Source of the DNA: JAZQUM01 sp045631305
Lineage (GTDB): Bacteria; Bacillota; Clostridia; Oscillospirales; Oscillospiraceae
NCBI GenBank assembly: GCA_045631305.1
Contig: JAZQUM010000107.1
Span: 1-5,381 of the forward strand
Direction: 5' to 3'
DNA: 5,381 nucleotides
Both the position numbers and the translations under genes were made by a program. Below the pieces are notes generated by a model. That model searched no databases. It was given only the letters and a program-made list of their open reading frames with translations, and was not told where the DNA came from. Positions 1 through 5,039 of this stretch are shown in pieces. Position 1 is the stretch's first letter; the number at the start of each line of letters is the position of its first letter.

Positions 1-249
1 ACCCATGTGCCCACGGCAGATGAAGAGGTATTTCCCAAGGGAATGGGCTATATCACTGACCTCGGCATGACGGGTCCTGTGCGAAGTGTTTTGGGCATTC
101 GTCCCGAACAATCGGTGGAGACCTTTTTAGGCGGGCTGCCCGGCCGCTATCAGACGGCGGGCGGCAGCTGCAAGCTGCAGGGCGCTATTTTTGAACTGGA
201 CAGCGACACGGGACTTTGCGTCGGCGTGGAGCGTATCGATATTCGCTAA
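1..249 (+). CDS. ymdB: YmdB-type (TIGR00282-like) metallophosphoesterase, C-terminal part only
   Basis: The reading frame is open from base 1, so the gene starts upstream of the window; only the last 82 residues are present. They begin THVPTADE, which corresponds to the conserved metal-site segment (GTHTHVxTADE) of the YmdB family. This is followed by GYITDLGMTGP and a closing beta-rich segment ending VERIDIR, as in that family. Family knowledge: B. subtilis YmdB is a cytosolic two-metal calcineurin-like enzyme with 2',3'-cyclic-nucleotide phosphodiesterase activity that influences biofilm and RNA turnover; it often lies next to the RNase Y gene, which is outside this window. The stop codon TAA overlaps the Shine-Dalgarno of the next gene, so the two are probably co-transcribed and translationally coupled. 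Family assignment rests on remembered motifs of the C-terminal third only, because the main catalytic half is not visible. Confidence 0.8.
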   Translation, partial: THVPTADEEVFPKGMGYITDLGMTGPVRSVLGIRPEQSVETFLGGLPGRYQTAGGSCKLQGAIFELDSDTGLCVGVERIDIR

Positions 250-261
250 GGAGAAAGAAAC

Positions 262-744
262 ATGTCTATTGAAAAAGTCAGAGATTATCTTCGCGGTTTT
301 GGTCTGGAAGAACGCATCCGCGAGTTTGATGTTTCCAGCGCCACGGTGGAACTGGCTGCCATTGCAGTTGGTGTGGAAGGCGCTCGTATTGCAAAAAGCA
401 TGAGCTTCAAGATTGGTGAAGAACCCATCGTCATCGTGATGGCGGGGGATGCCAAGGTGGATAACAGCAAGTACAAGGGCTATTTCCATACCAAGGCCAA
501 GATGCTGACTTTTGAAGAAGCTCACAATATGATCGGCCATGATCCCGGCGGTGTTTGCTCTTTTGCGCTGCCTGAAGGTGTGAAGACCTATCTGGATGTA
601 TCCATGAAACGCTTTGAAACGGTGTTCCCTGCAGCGGGCAGCAGCAACAGCGCTGTGGAGCTTACCTGTGAGGAACTGGAGAAGGCTTCTTCCAATTTTG
701 TGGCTTGGATCGATGTTTGCAAAGGCTGGCAGACGGAAGAATAA
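262..744 (+). CDS. YbaK/ProX-type aminoacyl-tRNA deacylase (free-standing trans-editing domain)
   Basis: The 160-residue single-domain protein has the length and layout of the YbaK/EbsC superfamily. An N-terminal helix is followed by SSATVELAA (25-33), then IAKSMSFK (43-50) with a lysine at 45 in the place of the conserved active-site lysine. Next come VIVMAGDAKVD (57-67), GHDPGGV (92-98, the glycine loop that holds the tRNA 3' end in relatives) and PAAGSSNSAVEL (123-134). Relatives hydrolyse mischarged tRNA in trans, e.g. Cys-tRNA(Pro) (YbaK) or Ala-tRNA(Pro) (ProX); which substrate applies here cannot be read from sequence. It is cytosolic, with no signal peptide or membrane segment. Start: ATG with AAGGAG at 248-253, eight bases upstream, overlapping the preceding stop. 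Two TAA codons in tandem end the gene, and the next gene follows after 18 bases. The proS gene downstream lacks its own INS editing domain, which fits a proofreading role. Confidence 0.88.
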   Translation: MSIEKVRDYLRGFGLEERIREFDVSSATVELAAIAVGVEGARIAKSMSFKIGEEPIVIVMAGDAKVDNSKYKGYFHTKAKMLTFEEAHNMIGHDPGGVCSFALPEGVKTYLDVSMKRFETVFPAAGSSNSAVELTCEELEKASSNFVAWIDVCKGWQTEE

Positions 745-762
745 TAAAAAGGAGGCGGCAGC

Positions 763-1854
763 ATGATTAAGATCCTGCATGCGGCAGACTTTCATCTTGA
801 TAGTGCCTTTGGTGCTCTGACTGCCGCGCAGGCCAGAGAGCGCCGCGGCGAGATGCGAGAGCTTCTTGATCGCCTTGCGCAAAAGGCCAATGAAGAAAAA
901 GCTGATATTATCCTTTTGGCGGGTGACCTTTTTGACGGCGCTGCCCTTTATCGAGAAACGGCGGAGGCGCTGGCGGAGTCTTTGGGTGAGATTTGCGGGA
1001 AAGTATTTATTTCTCCCGGCAATCATGACCCTTATGTGCCCGGTGGTGCTTATGCGGCGGTGAAGTGGCCGGAAAACGTTACCATATTTAAATATGGTAT
1101 GATGGAGAGTGTGGAGCTGCCGGATTTGAACTGCGTGGTGTATGGAGCTGCATTTAAAAATGCAGCGCAGACAGAAAGTCTTCTGCGTGGATTTGTGGCA
1201 CCTGAAGATGACCGCATTCATGTGATGGTGCTCCACGGTGATGTGACCAATGCTGAAAGTAATTACAATCCCATCAGCAAAGATGACATTGCGAAATCCA
1301 ATCTGCATTATTTAGCGCTGGGGCATGTACATCAGTTCAGCGGAGTGCAGAAAGCGGGGAAGACCTTCTACGCCTATCCCGGCTGCGCCGAAGGCCGCGG
1401 CTTTGATGAGTTGGGCGAAAAGGGCTTGCTCTGCGGAACGGTAAGCACGGATGGCGCGGAAATGCGCTTTGTGCCTATGGCGTATCGCCGTTATGAGATC
1501 CTGACGGTGGATATCACGGGGCGCGATGCGATGCAGGCTGTGGAAGAAGCGCTGGACAGTGGGTTTGAAAATAATATCTGCCGCGTGATCCTTACGGGGG
1601 AAAGCGATGAGACCGGGGTAGAGGTTGCAAAGTTGCAGGAAAGATTTGCGCCTCACTGTTATCATTTGGAGATTCGCGATCGCACTCGTGTGGGAGAAGA
1701 TATTTGGGCACGGGCAGAGGAGGATTCGCTGTGCGGATTGTTCCTGAAAGACCTGCGGGCAAAATATGATGCTGCGGAAACAGATGAACAGCGCGAAGCT
1801 GTGGAGCTTGCGGCGCGGTTCGGCCTTGCGGCACTGTTGAAGCGGGATTGGTAG
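763..1854 (+). CDS. SbcD/YhaO-type calcineurin-like metallophosphoesterase (putative DNA repair nuclease subunit)
   Basis: The 363-residue protein carries the full metallophosphoesterase metal-binding set in order: D9-F-H11, GDLFD (54-58), GNHD (86-89), HGD (158-160) and GHVH (187-190). This is the Mre11/SbcD pattern, so the catalytic domain looks intact over about residues 1-200. A capping segment of about 100 residues follows and then a charged, helical tail (about 305-363) rich in Glu, Ala and Arg. SbcD and YhaO relatives act with a long coiled-coil ATPase (SbcC or YhaN) to cut DNA ends and hairpins, but none follows here: the next gene is proS. The start ATG is set by AAAAGGAGG ending seven bases upstream, and MIKILHAADFH is the normal N-terminus for the family. 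It shares a transcription unit with the two genes upstream. Codon use (many GCG, GAG, TTT codons) differs visibly from proS and the ribosomal genes. Two strong inverted repeats lie inside it (1080-1099 and 1147-1166). Confidence 0.85.
   Translation: MIKILHAADFHLDSAFGALTAAQARERRGEMRELLDRLAQKANEEKADIILLAGDLFDGAALYRETAEALAESLGEICGKVFISPGNHDPYVPGGAYAAVKWPENVTIFKYGMMESVELPDLNCVVYGAAFKNAAQTESLLRGFVAPEDDRIHVMVLHGDVTNAESNYNPISKDDIAKSNLHYLALGHVHQFSGVQKAGKTFYAYPGCAEGRGFDELGEKGLLCGTVSTDGAEMRFVPMAYRRYEILTVDITGRDAMQAVEEALDSGFENNICRVILTGESDETGVEVAKLQERFAPHCYHLEIRDRTRVGEDIWARAEEDSLCGLFLKDLRAKYDAAETDEQREAVELAARFGLAALLKRDW
1080..1099. repeat. Perfect 20-bp palindrome inside the metallophosphoesterase gene
   Basis: The 20 bases are their own reverse complement (10-base arms, no spacer, centred on TTTAAA). 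They encode the residues around TIFKYG. The next base on each side does not pair. Confidence 0.9.
1147..1166. repeat. Inverted repeat (9-bp arms, 2-bp spacer) inside the metallophosphoesterase gene
   Basis: The arm GCTGCATTT is followed after AA by its exact complement AAATGCAGC. It lies 47 bases beyond the first palindrome and has a similar A/T-rich centre. It encodes AAFKNAA, so part of the symmetry may follow from alanine codons (GCT/GCA against GCA/GCG). Confidence 0.85.
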
Positions 1855-1872
1855 GAAAATAGACTTCCTGCC
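1850..1872 (+). terminator. Hairpin at the end of the first operon, possible weak terminator
   Basis: GGTAGGAA (1850-1857) can pair with TTCCTGCC (1865-1872), giving eight pairs including one wobble, around a 7-base loop. The stem includes the TAG stop codon of the phosphoesterase gene. What follows is TTGACAATTT rather than a run of T, so intrinsic termination would be weak. The hairpin abuts the -35 box of the proS promoter directly. No better terminator is visible between the two genes, so some read-through into proS is likely. Confidence 0.35.
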
Positions 1873-1901
1873 TTGACAATTTCTGTCACAACCGATACAA
1901 T
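1873..1901 (+). promoter_or_regulatory. Sigma-A-type promoter of proS
   Basis: A perfect -35 box TTGACA (1873-1878) lies 17 bases before TACAAT (1896-1901), five of six matches to the -10 consensus. Transcription would start near 1908, giving a leader of about 54 nt before the ATG at 1962. That leader holds a small hairpin, GACCC (1925-1929) with GGGTC (1933-1937) and a 3-base loop. It is too short for a T-box riboswitch. Confidence 0.75.
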
Positions 1902-1961
1902 TTAAATTTAGTGAGAAACAAAAAGACCCTATGGGTCGTTAACAGTAAAGGAATGAAAGCT

Positions 1962-3398
1962 ATGGCAAAGGAAAAGAAAGTAGCAGCCATTACCGCTCGC
2001 GACGCGGACTTTACCCAGTGGTATACTGACGTTTGCACCAAGGCTGAACTCATCGACTACACTTCCGTTAAGGGCATGTTCATCTATCGCCCCTACGGTT
2101 ATGCGATCTGGGAAAATATCCAGAATGAACTGGACCGTCGTTTCAAGGAAACCGGTCATGAAAATGTTTATCTCCCCGTACTGATCCCCGAATCCCTTCT
2201 GCAGAAGGAAAAGGATCACGTAGAAGGTTTCGCTCCCGAGTGTGCTTGGGTCACCTTCGGCGGCAGCGAAAAGCTGGAAGACCGCATGTGCATCCGCCCC
2301 ACTTCCGAAACCCTCTTCTGCGAACACTACAAGAACATCATCCAGTCTCACCGTGACCTGCCCAAGCTGTATAACCAGTGGTGCAGCGTTCTGCGTTGGG
2401 AAAAGACCAGCCGTCCTTTCCTGCGTCATCGTGAATTCCTGTGGCAGGAAGGCCACACCATGCATGCTACCGCTGAAGAAGCAGTGGAAGAAACCCACCG
2501 CATGCTCAATGTGTACGCTGACTTCCTGGAAAACGTTCTGGCTATGCCCGTTCTCAAGGGTAAGAAGACCGATAAGGAGAAGTTCAACGGCGCAGAAGAA
2601 ACCTACACTGTTGAGTGCATGATGCATGACCGCAAGGCTCTGCAGTCCGGTACCAGCCACTTCTTCGGTGATGGCTTTGCCAAGGCTTTCGGTATTACCT
2701 ACACCGGCAAGGACAATCAGCTCCACCATCCCTTCCAGACCAGCTGGGGTGTTTCCACCCGTATGATCGGCGGCATCATCATGACCCATGGTGATGACAA
2801 CGGTCTTATGCTGCCTCCTCGCATTGCTCCCATTCAGGCTGTGGTAATTCCCGTTGCTCAGCATAAGGAAGGCGTTATCGAAGCAGCTACCGGTCTTTAT
2901 GACCGCCTGCGTGCAGCCGGCGTTCGCACCAAGATGGATATCACCGATAACTCCATCGGCTGGAAGTGCGCTGAATATGAAATGCGCGGTGTTCCCGTTC
3001 GCGTAGAAATCGGCCCCAAGGATATGGAAAAGGGTCAGTGCTGCCTGGTTCGACGCGATACCGGTGACAAGACCTTCGTTGCACTGGAAGAACTGGAAGG
3101 CGCTGTTGCCAAGCTTCTCGATGAGATCCACGACAACATGTTTGCCATGGCCAAGAAGAATCTGGAAGACAACACCTTTGATCTCAACACCATCGACGAA
3201 GTTCGTGAAATGGTTGCTACCCGCGGCGGCTTTGCCAAGACCAAGTGGTGCGGCAAGCTGGATTGCGAACTGGCTATGAAGGAAAAGGCCGGTGTAACTT
3301 CCCGCTGCATGCCTCTCAGCCAGAGCGGCACCAAGGGCAAGTGTGTTTGCTGCGGTGAAGAATGCGAAACCGACATCTACTGGGGCATCGCATACTAA
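1962..3398 (+). CDS. proS: Prolyl-tRNA synthetase, archaeal/eukaryotic type (class II, no INS editing domain)
   Basis: The 478-residue cytosolic enzyme charges tRNA(Pro) with proline using ATP. From this start, features include RPTSET (112-117), motif 2 around RWEKTSRPFLRHREF (145-159), GTSH (230-233), and motif 3 in the stretch 263-290 ending GLMLPPRIAP. The anticodon-binding domain follows from about 291. The C-terminal zinc-type domain has cysteines at 430, 435, 461 and 464, matching in pattern and nearly in number the zinc site of Thermus ProRS, and the chain ends in Tyr478 as is typical. Motifs 2 and 3 are only about 100 residues apart, so the INS editing insertion (about 180 residues in E. 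coli-type ProRS) is absent. Start choice: AAAGGA at 1947-1952 sits nine bases before ATG 1962, and MAKEKK fits the family. An in-frame GTG at 1911 would add 17 residues but lies about at the predicted transcript start. Codon use is that of a highly expressed gene. Confidence 0.96.
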   Translation: MAKEKKVAAITARDADFTQWYTDVCTKAELIDYTSVKGMFIYRPYGYAIWENIQNELDRRFKETGHENVYLPVLIPESLLQKEKDHVEGFAPECAWVTFGGSEKLEDRMCIRPTSETLFCEHYKNIIQSHRDLPKLYNQWCSVLRWEKTSRPFLRHREFLWQEGHTMHATAEEAVEETHRMLNVYADFLENVLAMPVLKGKKTDKEKFNGAEETYTVECMMHDRKALQSGTSHFFGDGFAKAFGITYTGKDNQLHHPFQTSWGVSTRMIGGIIMTHGDDNGLMLPPRIAPIQAVVIPVAQHKEGVIEAATGLYDRLRAAGVRTKMDITDNSIGWKCAEYEMRGVPVRVEIGPKDMEKGQCCLVRRDTGDKTFVALEELEGAVAKLLDEIHDNMFAMAKKNLEDNTFDLNTIDEVREMVATRGGFAKTKWCGKLDCELAMKEKAGVTSRCMPLSQSGTKGKCVCCGEECETDIYWGIAY

Positions 3399-3444
3399 AA
3401 AATAACCAAAAATAGGGCCTGAAATTTTACTTGTGGTTTTCACT

Positions 3445-3471
3445 AAAAAATTTCAAAAAATTTATAAAAAA
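3445..3471. promoter_or_regulatory. Helically phased A-tracts, candidate UP element or bent DNA
   Basis: Three runs of six A begin at 3445, 3455 and 3466, about one helical turn apart, two of them within the repeated 9-mer AAAAAATTT. Such phasing bends DNA. The block lies about 50-76 bases before the predicted start of the rpsJ transcript, where it could stimulate RNA polymerase. It is slightly further upstream than a standard UP element because the left arm of the terminator lies in between. Confidence 0.55.
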
Positions 3472-3474
3472 GTG

Positions 3475-3514
3475 AGAAAATCCCCTTGACATCGAGGGGA
3501 TTTTCTTTTATTAT
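3475..3514 (+). terminator. Intrinsic terminator after proS
   Basis: AGAAAATCCCC (3475-3485) pairs perfectly with GGGGATTTTCT (3496-3506), and three more pairs (one wobble) can extend the stem inward to leave a 4-base loop. The T-rich run TTTTATTATAT follows. On the opposite strand the same stem is followed, after three bases, by six T, so it could also stop antisense transcription. It ends the proS unit about 77 bases after the stop codon. The loop and T-run double as promoter boxes for rpsJ. Confidence 0.85.
3486..3514 (+). promoter_or_regulatory. Sigma-A-type promoter of the S10 operon, nested in the terminator
   Basis: A perfect -35 box TTGACA occupies 3486-3491, the terminator loop. After exactly 17 bases comes TATTAT (3509-3514), five of six matches to the -10 consensus, inside the T-run. 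Transcription would start near 3521, leaving a leader of about 280 nt before rpsJ. Both the box matches and the spacing are near ideal, as expected for ribosomal-protein genes. Confidence 0.75.
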
Positions 3515-3520
3515 ATGAGG

Positions 3521-3801
3521 GTACGCGATTAGCGGATGAGATACACCCGGCGGCGCGTACGATGCGATGAACCAGGAGATTGCGGCTTCGCCGGTAACTT
3601 CTGGGGAGTATGTCCGACAATCGGGCGGCTGAGAGAAAGCTGTGCGTTGCGTATATCGCTGCGCCTAAAAGCAGTACCGGCCGTATTATTACGCCGGTAT
3701 TTCTTATGAGCCGGAATGATACGCACGGATAAGCGTATGGCTGACTTTCGCCGTACGGAGGACCAAGAAAAAACCGTACGAAAATGTAGGAGGAAAACCC
3801 C
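3521..3801 (+). promoter_or_regulatory. Long structured 5' leader of rpsJ, candidate r-protein autoregulatory element
   Basis: No plausible gene lies in these 281 bases. By eye the transcript forms a chain of hairpins: 3521-3527/3554-3560 (7 bp, starting at the predicted 5' end); 3572-3578/3598-3604 with an inner CGGC-TTC-GCCG; 3614-3617/3621-3624; 3644-3651/3657-3664 (one mismatch, one wobble); 3675-3685/3690-3699 (10 bp with one bulged C); 3719-3724/3733-3738, extended by 3709-3712/3739-3742; and 3752-3758/3774-3780 (7 bp). The last one ends seven bases before the AGGAGG (3788-3793) that serves rpsJ. S10 operons of gamma-proteobacteria are controlled by L4 acting on such a leader; whether anything similar applies here is inference. 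No match to a named leader family was recognised. Confidence 0.6.
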
Positions 3802-4116
3802 ATGGCAGCACAGAAAGAAATGATTCGTATCCGTCTGAAGGCTTACGACCACCAGGTCATCGACCAGAGCGCAGAAAAGATCGTTGAAACCGCTAAGCGC
3901 ACCGGCGCTTCCGTTTCCGGTCCCATTCCTCTGCCCACCAAGAAGGAAATCGTGACCATCCTGCGTGCAACTCACAAGTACAAGGATAGCCGCGAACAGT
4001 TCGAACGTCGTACCCACAAGAGACTGATCGACATCACCAAGTCCTCTCCCAAGACTATCGAAGCTCTGATGAGCCTCGAACTGCCCGCAGGCGTGGACAT
4101 CGAGATCAAGCTGTAA
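3802..4116 (+). CDS. rpsJ: 30S ribosomal protein S10
   Basis: The 104-residue protein has the usual S10 length. It contains the family signature AKRTGASVSGPIPLPT (31-46), then TILRATHKYKDSREQFERR (52-70) and the C-terminal LPAGVDIEIKL (94-104). S10 sits in the head of the 30S subunit and in relatives also acts as NusE in transcription antitermination. The start ATG follows AGGAGG (3788-3793) by eight bases. It is the first gene of the S10 operon here, behind its own promoter and long leader. Unusually, 181 structured bases separate it from rplC. Codon use is strongly biased to TTC, AAG, CTG and ATC, as in proS and rplC. Confidence 0.98.
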   Translation: MAAQKEMIRIRLKAYDHQVIDQSAEKIVETAKRTGASVSGPIPLPTKKEIVTILRATHKYKDSREQFERRTHKRLIDITKSSPKTIEALMSLELPAGVDIEIKL

Positions 4117-4297
4117 GATACCTTATTAATATATAGTATCCCGATCTCAAAACTGACCCATCCGGCGGAGGCCGGAAACAAACTTCATCAGAACCCGTTT
4201 CTCCATCGACTTGCGTGAGATGGAAAAGGGTCATGTCGGCAGAGCAATGACCGAATGAGTCAACTATGTCGACCAATAACCTTAAGGAGGATCATAC
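4117..4297 (+). promoter_or_regulatory. Structured intercistronic spacer between rpsJ and rplC
   Basis: These 181 bases hold no gene, no clear terminator (no T-run after any stem) and no strong promoter. Stems visible by eye are: GATAC (4117-4121) with GTATC (4136-4140); TCCGGC (4161-4166) with GCCGGA (4171-4176) around GGAG; and 4193-4207 with 4219-4231, 13 pairs with two single-base bulges. GGTCAT (4229-4234) can instead pair with ATGACC (4247-4252), and GGGTCA (4228-4233) with TGACCC (4154-4159), so these forms exclude one another. The Shine-Dalgarno AAGGAGG (4284-4290) and ATG of rplC follow. A regulatory role in L3/L4 synthesis or in mRNA processing is inference. Confidence 0.5.
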
Positions 4298-5020
4298 ATG
4301 AAAGCAATTATCGGCAAAAAAGTTGGCATGTCTCAGATCTTCGATGAAAACGGCCGCGTGATTCCTGTTACTGTTATTGAAGCAGGTCCCTGCGTCGTAG
4401 TTCAGAAGAAGACTTCCGAAAAGGAAGGTTACGAGGCTATTCAGCTGGGTTATGAAGACGTTGCAGAACGCAAGCTGTCCAAGCCCGAACTCGGCCACCT
4501 GAACAAGGCTGGCGTAGCTCCCAAGAAGCATCTGCGTGAATTCAACCTTGAAAACGCCGCTGAACTGAACGTTGGCGACATCATCAAGGCTGACACCTTC
4601 AAAGAAGGCGACTTCGTTGACGTTACCGGCATCAGCAAGGGTCACGGTTACGCAGGCGTAGTTAAGCGCTACAACGCTCACACTCAGAGACATTCCCACG
4701 GTGGCGGTCCCGTTCACCGTCACGCTGGTTCCATGGGTTCCACCACTGACCCCAGCCGCATCTTCAAGGGCAAGATCGGTGCAGGTCACATGGGTGTTGA
4801 CCAGGTTACCATCCAGAACCTCGACATCGTTAAGGTCGACGCTGACCTGAACATGATCGTTGTTCGCGGCGCTATCCCCGGCCCCAAGGGCGGTCTTGTT
4901 ACTATCAAGTCCACCGTTAAGGTTCACAAGGTTAAGCAGGCTGGCGCCGGCATCAGCAACAATCCCCAGAAGGCTTCTGCTCGTGTCAATCCCCAGAAGG
5001 CTTCCGCAAGAAACAAGTAA
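4298..5020 (+). CDS. rplC: 50S ribosomal protein L3 with a C-terminal extension
   Basis: The N-terminus MKAIIGKKVGMSQIFDENG (1-19) and VIEAGPC (26-32) are standard for bacterial L3. So are the loop segment GGGPVHRHAGSMG (135-147), which in the ribosome reaches toward the peptidyl-transferase centre, and GAIPGPKGGLVTIK (191-204). L3 is a primary 23S rRNA-binding assembly protein. Typical bacterial L3 is about 205-215 residues and ends soon after the last motif; this one has 240, with about 30 extra basic residues containing two copies of NPQKASAR (222-229, 231-238). The start ATG follows AAGGAGG (4284-4290) by seven bases. The rplD gene begins 19 bases after its stop. Confidence 0.97.
   Translation: MKAIIGKKVGMSQIFDENGRVIPVTVIEAGPCVVVQKKTSEKEGYEAIQLGYEDVAERKLSKPELGHLNKAGVAPKKHLREFNLENAAELNVGDIIKADTFKEGDFVDVTGISKGHGYAGVVKRYNAHTQRHSHGGGPVHRHAGSMGSTTDPSRIFKGKIGAGHMGVDQVTIQNLDIVKVDADLNMIVVRGAIPGPKGGLVTIKSTVKVHKVKQAGAGISNNPQKASARVNPQKASARNK
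4961..5014 (+). repeat. 27-bp tandem repeat (two units) at the 3' end of rplC
   Basis: Units 4961-4987 and 4988-5014 share their first 17 bases exactly and diverge mostly at synonymous or near-end positions. Because 27 is a multiple of three, the frame is kept and the protein gains a second NPQKASAR. Confidence 0.85.
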
Positions 5021-5039
5021 GGAAAGGAGTGCTTAAATA

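Noticed and set aside
127..1308. Long minus-strand open frame
   Set aside because: It runs opposite three well-supported + strand genes and has no recognisable domain; it is a shadow.
1953..1955. ATG at 1953 as the ProRS start
   Set aside because: The AAAGGA motif directly abuts it, so spacing is wrong; the ATG at 1962 is better placed.
1911..1961. In-frame GTG at 1911 extending ProRS by 17 residues
   Set aside because: It lies within a few bases of the predicted transcript start, has no Shine-Dalgarno, and the extra residues are not typical of the family; ATG 1962 has AAAGGA at good spacing.
1929..3443. 504-codon minus-strand open frame opposite proS
   Set aside because: It mirrors a codon-biased conserved gene and has no recognisable domain.
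3601..3625. CTGGGGAGTA resembles a conserved 16S rRNA string, and GTAACTTC a 23S string
   Set aside because: Matches of 8-10 bases between a 280-nt leader and rRNA are expected by chance, and S10 is not known to bind that 16S region.
3618..3660. CTGAGA (3629-3634) as part of a TPP riboswitch
   Set aside because: The other required THI-box segments are not present, and the gene downstream is rpsJ.
3668..3700. TACCGGCCG as a T-box antiterminator
   Set aside because: The conserved TGGNACCGCG core is not matched, there is no specifier stem or following terminator, and the downstream gene is not amino-acid related.
3462..4017. Minus-strand open frames across the proS-rpsJ gap and rpsJ
   Set aside because: No Shine-Dalgarno or recognisable family was seen, and they overlap the terminator, leader and rpsJ.
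4161..4176. GC-rich hairpin after rpsJ as a terminator
   Set aside because: It is followed by AACAAACTT, not a T-run, and the operon clearly continues into rplC.
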